From Bin87 sp965243255 (GTDB lineage Bacteria; Chloroflexota; Dehalococcoidia; Lucifugimonadales; UBA3495), in the NCBI GenBank assembly GCA_965243255.1, contig CBDEUH010000004.1, positions 558,001 through 622,000 on the forward strand: a stretch of DNA of 64,000 bases, read 5' to 3'. Position numbers and translations under genes: made by a program. Below, one piece after another: positions 1 through 9,687 of this stretch (positions are counted from its first letter, which is position 1; every line of letters starts with the position of its first letter). Under the pieces are notes generated by a model. That model was not told the origin of the DNA. It saw only the letters and a list, made by a program, of their open reading frames with translations, and searched no databases.

Positions 1-2790
1 CCAGGACTGCAACAGGTGCGGTGGGACCTGGTGATCATCGACGAGGCCCACCGTATGTCCGCCCGGGACGAAAGCCACAAGAGCCAACGGTACCGGTTGG
101 GCGAGATCCTGCGGGACAGCGCCGACCACATCCTGTTGTTGACTGCCACGCCTCACAAGGGAGACCCGCAAAACTTCACGCTCTTCCTGCAACTGCTGGA
201 CCAAGACGCTTACGCCGACGTCAAATCCATAGGCAAAGCCATGGAGGAGCGACGTGCGCCCTTTTACCTGCGCCGCACCAAAGAGGCGATGGTCTATTTC
301 CCTGAACGCCAAGCGGACGGCGAATGGGCAGCCCAGCCTGTGTTCACCAAACGGATCACCCACACCGCAGGCTTCGACATCTCCGGAGCCGAGCTCGCGC
401 TGTACGAAGCCATTTCCCGGTTCGTCAAGCAACAAAGCGCCCGCGCTGCCGAGCAAGGCGACACTGCACGAGCTCGCGCGGTTGGTTTCCTGATGGCACT
501 GTACCAACGGCGCCTAGCCTCCAGTTCCCGTGCAATACGACGCTCGCTGGAGAATCGAGCAATGCGCCTAGAAGGCCAGCTCCAAGACGCACAGACTCTG
601 GCCGCAACGGCTCCACCCAGCCTACCCGACATAGAAGATTTCGAAGAAATGGAGGAAACGGATCGCATCCGCCTAGAAAACCTTCTCGACGCGATCACCC
701 TCGCCAACAACGCAGACGGTGCTCGCAGTGAAATTGCCGAACTCAGAGAGTTCGCCCAGCAGGCGCAAGCCGTGGCCGACGCCGGCGAAGAATCCAAACT
801 CAGCAGGCTCCAGGAAATCCTCCAAGAACAGGGTTTCTTCGCAGACCCCGAACAGCGGCTCCTGATTTTCACCGAGTTCAAGGACACCCTCGATTACCTG
901 GTCGAACGCCTCGCCTCCTGGGGCTTCACGGTGGGACAAATCCATGGGGATATGCGTCCCGGTGGGCGAGATGAACCAGGAACTCGCCTCTATGTCGAGC
1001 AACAGTTCCGCGATGGGGAAATCCAAGTGCTGGTCGCCACGGAAGCCGCTGGCGAAGGCATCAATCTGCAATGTTGCCACTTCCTGTTCAATTTTGACAT
1101 CCCATGGAACCCGAACAGGTTGGAACAGCGCATGGGCCGCATCCATCGGTACGGACAACTCCATGATTGCCTAATCTTCAATTTCGTGGCTGCCAACACC
1201 ATCGAGGGCAAGGTGCTGCAACGGCTGCTGGCCAAGCTCCAAGAAATTCGGGATGCGCTGGACGACGACGCCGTTTTCAACGTGGTGGGAGAAATATTAC
1301 CGGCCACTCAGGTGGAGCAGGTGTTTCGAGACTACTACGCCGGGAAGCTGGGCGAACCTGACCTTGAAGATCGGCTCCTGCGTGACATCGACGAAAGCCG
1401 CTTTCGGGAGATCTGCCAGACGGCATTGGAAGGATTGGCGACACGCCAGATCAACTTGGACATGCTGGTGGAACGCCGCGCCCAAGCCCAAGAGCGCCGA
1501 ATGGTGCCTGAAAAGATAGCCCGTTTTATCGGAGACAGCGCACCACATGCCCGGTTGCCCCTCAATCCCGTACGGAACCTCCCCCACACCTTTGACGCGG
1601 GACGCACACCGCCCCTCCTGCGTCAGTACAGCCGGCAAGCCAACGAAATATCTTCCAATTACGGCCGATTGTCCACCCACCGTGAAACGGCCGAAGCGAA
1701 CAACCTAGAATGGGTTACACCTGGTCACGCGTTGTTTGAGGCCCTCCGCCGCCATAGCCTGGCACTGGGACAGGAAACCTTCGCAAGGGGAGCCTGTTTC
1801 CATTCACTTCAGCACCATGAACCTGTACGCCTAGACTTTTACCGCGCCCGCGTGGTCGACGGCAGAGGTAGGACAGTCCACGAAAGGCTATTCGTAATTG
1901 AACTCAGTCAAGATGGCGAACCTAGGCTGGCTGGCCCAGACATCCTAGGCAATTTGACGCCGACCACCCCGCCAGCCGACTTCCCAGTAGTAGCAATATT
2001 GCCCGAAGCTGACGGATGGCTGCACGAAGCAGCGTTGCGCCCTTTCTTGGAAGAAACCCGCGGTGAACGCACAAACGAAGTGGATCGGATCGCCGACCAC
2101 GTGGAACTTTCCCTGACCGAACTGTTGATAAGGGCCGACACAGAGGTAGGCCACGCCACCGAGGCAAGAGAAGAAGGCGTCACCGGAGCCGAGGGACGGC
2201 TGGCACAAGCTGAGACCCGTTACGACGAACTATACGCACGACGTGAGCGACGCCGTGCGGATCTCAACCGTGAACGATCAGTCAGCCTTCAAGGCGTGGA
2301 GCGGCTGACGACCGTCTTGGTACTGCCCCACCCGGAGCGCGAATCACCGGGAATCGGCAACCTTCACCCCAACGCGCAAACCGAAATGATCGCGATGCGC
2401 GTGGTCATGGAACACGAAACCGCCCGCGGTTGCCAAGTGTACGACGTCCACGAACAGAACTTGGGTTACGACGTCACCAGCCTCGACCTAAAGTCCGGAG
2501 AACTACGAATGATCGAAGTCAAGGGTCTGGCTGCGGCCACGGGCGACATCCTCCTGACGCCCAACGAACGGCGCGTCGCCGAAGACCGCCCCGACTGCTA
2601 TTGGCTGTACGTGGTCACCAATTGCGCGGACACGCCCCAGTTGCAGGAACCAGTGGACAATCCCGCCAGGTTCCCTTGGCACGAAGAAAGCAAGGTGCAG
2701 CACTACCGGCTGAGCGTCAACGCAATGACGCAACCCATGCAGGTACGCGAGATACCCGCGACCTATAAGGCAGGAAACAATGATCCCTAA
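1..2790 (+). CDS. SNF2-like helicase with C-terminal DUF3883 domain (5' end cut by window edge)
   Basis: The frame is open from base 1, so the gene starts outside the window and the N-terminal Walker A region is missing. Visible helicase motifs are DEAH (about residues 14-17 counted from base 1), TATPHKG (motif III) and QRMGRIHRYGQ (motif VI, near 376). A long charged helical region follows, and a C-terminal DUF3883-type segment carries the E-V-K triad near 839-841. SNF2/DrmD-like helicases with DUF3883 are typical of antiphage systems, where the helicase is thought to translocate on DNA. The stop overlaps the ATG of the downstream methyltransferase by 11 nt, so the two are translationally coupled. 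The gene is intact across the visible part. Its exact subfamily is uncertain without the N-terminus. Confidence 0.85.
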   Translation, partial: PGLQQVRWDLVIIDEAHRMSARDESHKSQRYRLGEILRDSADHILLLTATPHKGDPQNFTLFLQLLDQDAYADVKSIGKAMEERRAPFYLRRTKEAMVYFPERQADGEWAAQPVFTKRITHTAGFDISGAELALYEAISRFVKQQSARAAEQGDTARARAVGFLMALYQRRLASSSRAIRRSLENRAMRLEGQLQDAQTLAATAPPSLPDIEDFEEMEETDRIRLENLLDAITLANNADGARSEIAELREFAQQAQAVADAGEESKLSRLQEILQEQGFFADPEQRLLIFTEFKDTLDYLVERLASWGFTVGQIHGDMRPGGRDEPGTRLYVEQQFRDGEIQVLVATEAAGEGINLQCCHFLFNFDIPWNPNRLEQRMGRIHRYGQLHDCLIFNFVAANTIEGKVLQRLLAKLQEIRDALDDDAVFNVVGEILPATQVEQVFRDYYAGKLGEPDLEDRLLRDIDESRFREICQTALEGLATRQINLDMLVERRAQAQERRMVPEKIARFIGDSAPHARLPLNPVRNLPHTFDAGRTPPLLRQYSRQANEISSNYGRLSTHRETAEANNLEWVTPGHALFEALRRHSLALGQETFARGACFHSLQHHEPVRLDFYRARVVDGRGRTVHERLFVIELSQDGEPRLAGPDILGNLTPTTPPADFPVVAILPEADGWLHEAALRPFLEETRGERTNEVDRIADHVELSLTELLIRADTEVGHATEAREEGVTGAEGRLAQAETRYDELYARRERRRADLNRERSVSLQGVERLTTVLVLPHPERESPGIGNLHPNAQTEMIAMRVVMEHETARGCQVYDVHEQNLGYDVTSLDLKSGELRMIEVKGLAAATGDILLTPNERRVAEDRPDCYWLYVVTNCADTPQLQEPVDNPARFPWHEESKVQHYRLSVNAMTQPMQVREIPATYKAGNNDP

Positions 2791-5785
2791 GGAGTGCAAA
2801 CGGCTGGCTGAAGTAGACTTTCCCGTCGCAGCCGTTTCGCGGCACGCTTTACGGGAAAAACTGATAAGGCCAGGACACCCGTCTACCCTTCACCAATGGT
2901 GGGCACGTCGACCCTTGGGGTCGTCGCGAGGGCTGCTACTAGCGCTGCTGCTGCCTGATCCTTGCGATTCACAATGTCCAGATGACTTCAAAACAAAAGC
3001 CCGAGCCGTCCTGCTGAACATGCCAGGGCGCCCTGCCCGTTGGCGCAGTCAACTCCTTACCGACACCGGATTGCAGCAAGCGTTGTTGACCTTCATCGCA
3101 GATTTCGCCAACTGGGACAACTCAGACAGTCAGAATTTCGTTGCCACCAGCCGCGAACTGGTCCGGGCAGCCCACCCCGAGGAAACGCCGCTGGTAGTCG
3201 ACCCCTTCGCCGGAGGCGGGTCAATTCCCCTAGAGGCACTGCGCCTTGGCTGTGACGCTTACGCCAGCGACCTCAATCCGGTGGCATGCCTGATCCTTAA
3301 AGTATTGCTGGAAGATATCCCACGGCACGGGCCGCAACTGGCCGAAGAACTGCGGAAGGCAGGGACCCAGATAAAAGCACAAGTTGATCAAGAACTAGCG
3401 AGCCTGTACCCCAAAGATCCAGACGGCGCTGCACCCATCGCTTACCTGTGGGCCCGGACCGTCCGTTGTGAAACTCCCAACTGCGGCGCGGAAATCCCGC
3501 TCATCCGCTCAATGTGGCTATGCAAGAAAACCAAGCGAAAATGGGCTTTACGCGCCGAAGTCAAACGGTCCCACAATTCTCCACCGAAAATTGAACTGGA
3601 CATATTCGCGCCGAGTTCAAATCGTGAAGTAACCAATGGCACCGTAGCAAATGGCAAAGCCACGTGCCCGTGCTGCCGGGCTGTAATGCCCCCGGCACGA
3701 CTCCGATCCCAACTTACTGCCCAGCGTGGCGGAGCAGACACCGAATTCGATGCAAAAGGTAACCGAACTGGTGGCGCTTTGCTGACAGCAGTTGTCACGA
3801 CTAGATTGGGAAAACCCGGACGGACCTACCGTAAACCCAGAGACGCCGACTATGCAGCCGCCCAAGAAGCACAAACGCAGATAGCCAAGTTAATGAAAGA
3901 GTGGGAGAGCAAAGGGCAACCAGGCCTTTGCCCAATCCCAAACGAGCCCGTCAACCCAGTACGACCTTCCCCCAGTGCCCGAGGGCTATCCGCCGTCACG
4001 CGCTACGGAATGTACAACTTTGGAGACCTTTTCACGGCTAGACAAAAAGTAGCATTGAATCATTTGGTCAGTTTGACCACAGGCCTACCACCGGGCGCGC
4101 AACAAACGATACTCGCGCTGCTCGTCAGCAAAACGGCTGATGGGAACAACTCGCTGGCGCGTTGGCTAAACGACTCAGAAAGTTCAGTCAACCTGTTTTC
4201 CAAGCAAGCAGTCCCATTCGTCTGGGATTTCTGCGAATCCACTCCGGCTAGTTCGGCACGAGGCGTGTTCTTTGCAAGCGTGGAAGCCACTTGCAAAGTA
4301 ATTGACCGCCTGAAGTTCACTTCGCCTAGCCTAGTTCAACAAGCCGACGCTACAGAACTCACGTTGCCGAGCGAATCGACTAGCGTATGGTTCACTGATC
4401 CTCCATACTACGGCGAGATCCCCTACGCTGACCTCTCAGACTTTTTCTTGGTTTGGCTCAAACGCGTGTTGCCAAACCACACCCTGCTCCGTGATCCGTT
4501 TGACTCAACTAACGAACTGTCTCCCAAACACCAAGAATGTGTCTGGAACCAATCGTATGAATACGATGGTCGTCCAAAAGACGCGAGATTTTTCGAAGCC
4601 ACCATCACGAAGGCATTCGAAGAAAGCCGTCGGATCCTCTCTGAGGACGGCATAGGTGCAGTGGTATTTGCACACCAGAGTACAGAAGGATGGGAAGCGT
4701 TCCTCAGCGGATTAATTCAGTCCGGTTGGACCACCACCGCTTCGTGGCCATTAGCCACGGAAATGGCTTCTCGGGTACGTGCGCGAGATAGTGCATCACT
4801 CGCTACGAGCATCCATCTAGTCTGCCGGCCACGTCCAGAGAACGCACAAGTAGGCGACTGGTCGGAGGTGTTGCGTGAACTACCAGTTCGCGTCGGAAAT
4901 TGGATGGAACGGCTACAGCGCGAGGAGATCAAAGGGGCTGACCTAGTATTCGCGTGTATCGGGCCAGCCCTAGAGATTTTCAGCAAGTACTCTCGGGTGG
5001 AAACAGCAGCCGGCGACGACGTACAGTTGCGCGAATACCTCGAGAAAGTATGGGAGGTTGTAGGACGCGCAGCTTTGGGACAAGTCTTGGGTTCAGCGGA
5101 AGCCCAAGCGCGCAACGGCACCGTCGGCGCACTGGAAGAGGATGCCCGTCTTACCGCGCTGTTCCTATGGACTATGCAGAGCTCTGGAGAGGAAAACTCG
5201 GCATCCAGCGACGAAAGGTCCGACGACGGCGAACCAGGAAGCGAAGCGAACACACGCCAGAAAAAAGGGTACAAAATGCCCTTCGACGTGACGCGCCGGT
5301 TTGCTCAGCCACTCGGCATTCACCTCGATGAGTGGAAGGATCGCATCATCGACATTGACAAGGGAGTAGTACGGCTACTGCCGGTTTCAGAGCGAAAAGA
5401 TCAGCTGCTGACCGAAGACGAAAACGATCCTCTGCTCGATGAAATCGAAGCCACAACAACGTCCGAATTGCAACTCAGACTACTTCCAGAGGAGACGCCT
5501 TGGGCTGGGAACAAATCCCGACGAGCAATTACCTTGGCAGCCATAGAACCCGAACACGCGGGGGCGAGACAAGACCAACGCCGGCTGACCACACTGGACC
5601 GGGTTCACATGGCTATGCTTTTCCAAGCATCCGGGCGTAGCGTGGCATTGCGGACCATGCTACAGGCTGAGCAGGAACGAGGCCCCTACTTCATCCGGCT
5701 GGCGAACGCGTTGTCCGCCTTGTACCCGTCCAGTAGCTCCGAAAAGCGCCTGCTGGACGCCATGTTGCTAGCCGTGCCAAGATAG
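2780..5785 (+). CDS. DUF1156-containing DNA methyltransferase (defence-associated)
   Basis: A 1001-residue DNA methyltransferase of the amino-methylating class. The N-terminus (RHALREKLIRPGHPSTLHQWWARRP) is the DUF1156 signature. The SAM-binding motif DPFAGGGS lies at about 141-148 and the catalytic DPPY at 540-543. Between them is a zinc-ribbon-like insert with Cys pairs near 230/235 and 296/299. The product is probably N6-methyladenine or N4-methylcytosine that marks self DNA; the target base cannot be told from sequence. It sits between a helicase and a DUF499 ATPase, an arrangement recorded in defence islands. Codon choice is less GC-rich (many CTA, ACT, CGA) than the metabolic genes to the right, consistent with horizontal acquisition. 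The start ATG lies inside the end of the helicase gene. Confidence 0.9.
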   Translation: MIPKECKRLAEVDFPVAAVSRHALREKLIRPGHPSTLHQWWARRPLGSSRGLLLALLLPDPCDSQCPDDFKTKARAVLLNMPGRPARWRSQLLTDTGLQQALLTFIADFANWDNSDSQNFVATSRELVRAAHPEETPLVVDPFAGGGSIPLEALRLGCDAYASDLNPVACLILKVLLEDIPRHGPQLAEELRKAGTQIKAQVDQELASLYPKDPDGAAPIAYLWARTVRCETPNCGAEIPLIRSMWLCKKTKRKWALRAEVKRSHNSPPKIELDIFAPSSNREVTNGTVANGKATCPCCRAVMPPARLRSQLTAQRGGADTEFDAKGNRTGGALLTAVVTTRLGKPGRTYRKPRDADYAAAQEAQTQIAKLMKEWESKGQPGLCPIPNEPVNPVRPSPSARGLSAVTRYGMYNFGDLFTARQKVALNHLVSLTTGLPPGAQQTILALLVSKTADGNNSLARWLNDSESSVNLFSKQAVPFVWDFCESTPASSARGVFFASVEATCKVIDRLKFTSPSLVQQADATELTLPSESTSVWFTDPPYYGEIPYADLSDFFLVWLKRVLPNHTLLRDPFDSTNELSPKHQECVWNQSYEYDGRPKDARFFEATITKAFEESRRILSEDGIGAVVFAHQSTEGWEAFLSGLIQSGWTTTASWPLATEMASRVRARDSASLATSIHLVCRPRPENAQVGDWSEVLRELPVRVGNWMERLQREEIKGADLVFACIGPALEIFSKYSRVETAAGDDVQLREYLEKVWEVVGRAALGQVLGSAEAQARNGTVGALEEDARLTALFLWTMQSSGEENSASSDERSDDGEPGSEANTRQKKGYKMPFDVTRRFAQPLGIHLDEWKDRIIDIDKGVVRLLPVSERKDQLLTEDENDPLLDEIEATTTSELQLRLLPEETPWAGNKSRRAITLAAIEPEHAGARQDQRRLTTLDRVHMAMLFQASGRSVALRTMLQAEQERGPYFIRLANALSALYPSSSSEKRLLDAMLLAVPR

Positions 5786-5815
5786 CCCTCGGCACATAAT
5801 TCAGGAGTGACAGCT

Positions 5816-8611
5816 ATGCCTATGGAACCCTGGTACCGAGTGGTAACCGCCCGACCCGAAGTACGGGAAGGCCGTTCGTTCAGCCCAGACGAGTTCGCCA
5901 TCGCCCTAGAGCAAGTAGTGGCCGGAACCGCTCCCACAGACTACACCGATCCGCAACAGTTCTTTTCCAGAACCTGCTTCACGAGGGCTCTGACCGAACA
6001 CAGTGGCATGGTGCTCCGGCGCCTAGACGGCCAAACAGAGCGGACTGCTCCAGCACTGTCGCTAGTGACCCAATTCGGGGGCGGCAAGACCCACACTCTG
6101 ACTACTCTCTATCACTTGGCTAACGCAGGCGCAAACGCCGCAAGGTTCAACGGCGTCACAGAATTGCTGAACGCAGCCGGCATCAGCACCGCACCAGCTG
6201 CGCGAGTGGGAGTGTTCGTCGGCAACGCGTGGGATCCGTCTGAAGGACGTGAAACCCCTTGGATCGACCTCGCCAGACAGCTGGCCGGCGCCGAAGGCGT
6301 AGAAGCACTGGGGCAAGCAGCAATGGACGTACCACCAGGCACCGATGCCATAAGCAGAGTGTTCCAAAAAGCAAACGCGCCAGTACTGCTGCTGTTTGAT
6401 GAGGTACTGAACTTCCTGAACCGGCACCGCAACATGGCCGAGTCGTTCTACGCCTTCCTACAAAATCTGACGGTAGCAGTTACCGGCCCTAATCGAGCCG
6501 TTGCTGTCATCAGCCTGCCCCGAAGCCAAGTCGAAATGACCGAGTGGGACCAAGATTGGCAGGAGCGGATCACCAAAGTCGTGAACCGGGTGGCCCAGGA
6601 CCTCATCGCCAACGACGAAGCAGAGATCAGCGAAGTGGTTCGCCGCCGACTGTTTGAGGACCTAGGCAACGAGCGTACACGCAACAAAGTAGCCAAGACC
6701 TATTCAGACTGGTGCTTCGAGCGCAACGCCCGTCTGCCGGCCGAGTGGACAGCAGTGGACAGTGCGGCCACTGATGCCAAAGCTCGAGAGTTCCTGCGCA
6801 GCCGCTTCGAAGCATGCTACCCCTTCCACCCAGCCACCCTCTCCGTGTTCCAGCGCAAATGGCGCGCGGTTCCACAGTTCCAGCAGACTCGTGGTGCGTT
6901 GGCCATGCTGGCGCAATGGATCTCATGGGCTTCCCGCGAGCAATTCAAGCAAGCGCGCAACGAACCTCTGATCACGCTCGGCTCGGCGCCACTGCACATC
7001 CCGAATTTTCGTGCAGAGCTGCTGGGGCAACTCGGCGAGCAACGCCTAGACGCCGCCATCACAGCAGACATTGCCGGCGACATGGCGCACGTCCAGTCCT
7101 TGGACGCCGACACCACTGGCCCCCTGAGGGGCATTCACCGGCGGGTCGGAGCCGCCATCCTGTTCGAATCCTCAGGCGGGCAGGTGGACAAAGTGGCTAC
7201 CTTACCGGAGCTCAGGTTCGCCTTAGGGGAGACCGACGTCGAAACGACGACCATAGACAACGCGGCGGCCGCCCTCGAGTCCGCAGGTTTCTTCATCCGT
7301 AAGGTTGGTGGCGACGGCTACCGGATCCACCACCAAGCGACATTGCGCAAGGTCGCAAGTGACCGTCGAGCCGCGCTCGACGAAGAAATGGACATCAAGC
7401 CAGCGATGCGCCAACTGATCCGAGAAGAGTTCAGCAAAGGCAATGAAATAGCCATCACACCGTTCCCAGACGACGGCTCTGCCGTCCCCGACTCGCGAAA
7501 GCTGACCGCGGTGATAATTGACCCGGCCACGGAATGGGACGACCGAGGTCGGACACGCGAACGCGTCAGCCAATGGACGAGAGAACGCGGTAACACTTTC
7601 AGGCTCTACCCAGGTGCATTGGTGTGGTCCGTAAAAAAACCGGGCCGCGAACTGCGCGACAGTGTAGCCGAACTCCTCGCTTGGCAACGCGTGGCACGCG
7701 ACGTTGACGAGGGACTCTTGGGTAGCGAGTTTACCGACGCCAACCGCGGCGAGGTCCAAGCCAAGGTCAGAGAAGCCAACCGCGACGCCCGCGAAGAAGT
7801 TTGGGCGAGTTACCGCTTTGCCGCTCTGCTTGACAACCAAGCCGACGACGGCCTGAAGGTCATCGACCTCGGGATTGGACACGCCGGGAACGGAAACACC
7901 CTTGGCGCCCGTATAATCGCTGCACTGAAGTCTGAAGCTCTGCTCAGCGACACGGTTTCAGCAGGGCACATCGGACGCAATTGGCCCCTAGCATTCGAAG
8001 CAAGCGGCGCATGGCCCCTCAGCAGCCTACGGCAAAGTTTCCTGAACGGAGCACTTACTCGCCTACTCGACCCTGACAGCGTCCTCCAAGAGAAAATCCC
8101 CGCATTCGTGCAGCTAGGCGAATTCGGCTTGGCATCCGGCGAAATGGTTGGTGGCGGATACGAGCGCATCTGGTATGCAGAGGCAGTCTCCGCCGAAGAG
8201 GTCGCCTTCGAGAACGGAGTGTTCCTCCTGACCAAGGCCAAAGCCGAAGAACTCCGGCGTAAAACTACCGTCATCGAAACGCCAGAATCCGTACCAGGTT
8301 CACATAGTGGCGACGGTGACGGACTATCAGACCCAGTTGATCCTGAGCCAACTCCAGATCCGTCAGTGCCCGCACCCCCACCTGCTGGTCAAAAGGCCAC
8401 GCTTTCACTCGTAGGATCAGTGCCACGCGAGTCTTGGAACCGAGTGGGAACCAGGGTGATCCCTAAACTGCAAGGCAGCGAGGACATCAGTGTAAAAATT
8501 GAACTTTTGGTCAGCGTTGAGTCGGAACGAGCACAGAACATGGTAGCCGAGGTACGTCAAGCGTTGGAGGACTTGGGTCTGACCTGGCAGATCAACGTCA
8601 GCGAGTCTTGA
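5816..8611 (+). CDS. DUF499 AAA+-like ATPase of the helicase-methylase-ATPase defence operon
   Basis: A DUF499-family (COG1483-type) ATPase of 931 residues. A glycine-rich Walker A variant, QFGGGKTHT, lies near residues 86-94, and a Walker B LLLFDEVLNF has D195-E196. The C-terminal third is mixed alpha/beta with a Pro-rich linker near 845-860 and ends in a short domain of unknown role. I chose ATG 5816 over the upstream in-frame GTG at 5807 because AGGAG at 5803-5807 is spaced 8 nt from 5816 and overlaps the GTG. The gene follows the methyltransferase by about 30 nt. The family is known from antiphage gene clusters next to DUF1156 methylases; its mechanism is not established. Together with its two neighbours it probably forms a restriction-like system. 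Confidence 0.88.
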   Translation: MPMEPWYRVVTARPEVREGRSFSPDEFAIALEQVVAGTAPTDYTDPQQFFSRTCFTRALTEHSGMVLRRLDGQTERTAPALSLVTQFGGGKTHTLTTLYHLANAGANAARFNGVTELLNAAGISTAPAARVGVFVGNAWDPSEGRETPWIDLARQLAGAEGVEALGQAAMDVPPGTDAISRVFQKANAPVLLLFDEVLNFLNRHRNMAESFYAFLQNLTVAVTGPNRAVAVISLPRSQVEMTEWDQDWQERITKVVNRVAQDLIANDEAEISEVVRRRLFEDLGNERTRNKVAKTYSDWCFERNARLPAEWTAVDSAATDAKAREFLRSRFEACYPFHPATLSVFQRKWRAVPQFQQTRGALAMLAQWISWASREQFKQARNEPLITLGSAPLHIPNFRAELLGQLGEQRLDAAITADIAGDMAHVQSLDADTTGPLRGIHRRVGAAILFESSGGQVDKVATLPELRFALGETDVETTTIDNAAAALESAGFFIRKVGGDGYRIHHQATLRKVASDRRAALDEEMDIKPAMRQLIREEFSKGNEIAITPFPDDGSAVPDSRKLTAVIIDPATEWDDRGRTRERVSQWTRERGNTFRLYPGALVWSVKKPGRELRDSVAELLAWQRVARDVDEGLLGSEFTDANRGEVQAKVREANRDAREEVWASYRFAALLDNQADDGLKVIDLGIGHAGNGNTLGARIIAALKSEALLSDTVSAGHIGRNWPLAFEASGAWPLSSLRQSFLNGALTRLLDPDSVLQEKIPAFVQLGEFGLASGEMVGGGYERIWYAEAVSAEEVAFENGVFLLTKAKAEELRRKTTVIETPESVPGSHSGDGDGLSDPVDPEPTPDPSVPAPPPAGQKATLSLVGSVPRESWNRVGTRVIPKLQGSEDISVKIELLVSVESERAQNMVAEVRQALEDLGLTWQINVSES

Positions 8612-8628
8612 CGCAGTCAAATTCAGGA

Positions 8629-9617
8629 GTGTCTCCGACACACGACAGCCAGCCGGCCGCCCCTGACGACGGGGGCCAGTCCCGACTCCGGCACCAGGAC
8701 GCCCCCAACTCCGCGCTACAGCGTCCCTGACCGCCCCGGACGCCGTTCCTGTGGAATTGCCGCTCGGGCGATTCCACCCAACACAGGCGTCCCAGTGTGC
8801 CACTGCCCACGTGCCATTGCCGCGCTCCGAAAACAGCCACGCCAGCCACGGGAACAACCAGTGGTGTAATCTGCACCACATGCCGAAGCTTGCCACCATG
8901 GTATACATCTTCGCACTGGCGACCTCGATGGCCTGCAGCGCCTTCACGGCGGAGAAAGACGACCCCGACCAGCAGGTGCAGTTGCCAACTCCCGACTGAT
9001 CCCAGGTCCAAGTCATCCAGCCATATACCCCAACTGGCCTGACGGACCCAGCCGCGGTTAGCGCTTACCGGCAAGGTTCCGCCGCGACGCAGCCTCCTTA
9101 TGGCAGCACCTCGAAAGCACTCGTCCCATGCGATACCGTGAAGGTGCCCAAGCCGTGGAAAACCTGCTGGCAGCCACTGCAACACTGGATGGGCTCGGGT
9201 GCAGCCTCACGGGCTTCCTTCGAGGCCTACCGGCGAAATACGGAGTATTCAGATATGAGCGACGGGGAGCTGGCAGCGGTCAAGCGCTGAATCAGGCCGG
9301 CGCTCGACGCCCTGACAACTGAGGCGCTGGTCCGGTCAGGAGCCAGCGGGGAGGACCTGCGGCGAGAACAGCGTCGCGGTCTGGGATTACCGTAGCACTA
9401 GTTGGCTTGAGACTAGTCGGACGTTCGCGGCAAGATTGATGACACCGGTAGCGTCACCGGCTGCGCTGCTGGCATAATGGCCTTGCCGTTGACGAACAGC
9501 GGCGCCGGCCGTCAACGACCAACGGGGCGGCCGGTTTACAAGAACAAACCCGCTAGGCAGAGTCGCTTTCCATACCGACTCTGCCTGTTCCAATGCCTAA
9601 TCGGAAGCATCGGATGG
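8629..9617 (+). pseudogene. Decayed coding region downstream of the defence operon
   Basis: No intact gene is visible in this kilobase. Directly after the ATPase an AATTCAGGAGTG string repeats the ribosome-binding context found before the ATPase gene. It opens a 33-codon frame (8629-8730) that then stops. In another frame, coding-like sequence runs from about 8751, is broken by stops at 8997-8999 and 9285-9287, and reads on between and after them (for example TDPAAVSAYRQGSAA near 9039-9083 and SFEAYRRNTEYSDMSDG near 9216-9266). I do not recognise the protein. The pattern suggests an accessory gene of the defence operon that has been lost through several mutations. The reverse strand also has long open frames, so the call is tentative. 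Confidence 0.3.
9555..9586. repeat. Perfect 11-bp inverted repeat (hairpin)
   Basis: Arms AGGCAGAGTCG (9555-9565) and CGACTCTGCCT (9576-9586) enclose a 10-nt loop. No T-run follows, so a Rho-independent terminator is doubtful. It lies between the decayed region and the promoter of the Uma2 gene, and may be a boundary hairpin or a regulator-binding palindrome. Confidence 0.5.
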
Positions 9618-9623
9618 TACAAT
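9615..9623 (+). promoter_or_regulatory. Extended -10 promoter of the Uma2 gene
   Basis: TGGTACAAT is an extended -10 box (TGn plus TACAAT at 9618-9623), about 65 nt before the chosen start codon. No clear -35 is seen. An ATG at 9622 overlaps this box and so is not a likely start. Confidence 0.5.
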
Positions 9624-9687
9624 GGCGCTGCCATCTCTCAGCATGGAGAATCGTCCGCTGCCTCACACCGAGACCCGGAGGTCCAGC

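Noticed and set aside
5807..5815. GTG at 5807 as start of the DUF499 gene
   Set aside because: It overlaps its own putative ribosome-binding site (AGGAG at 5803-5807). ATG 5816 has correct spacing.
1..8611. Canonical DISARM, BREX or type I restriction system
   Set aside because: The helicase resembles DrmD, but there are no drmA, drmB or drmC genes, no PglZ or BrxL-type protein, and no HsdS specificity subunit among the visible genes. The left edge is cut, so extra genes could exist there.
8417..9185. Overlapping minus-strand frames behind the DUF499 gene
   Set aside because: They run into the 3' end of the ATPase gene, lack ribosome-binding sites and have Trp/Arg-rich, unstructured composition. 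The plus-strand frame with coding-like stretches is a slightly better explanation, and even that is decayed.
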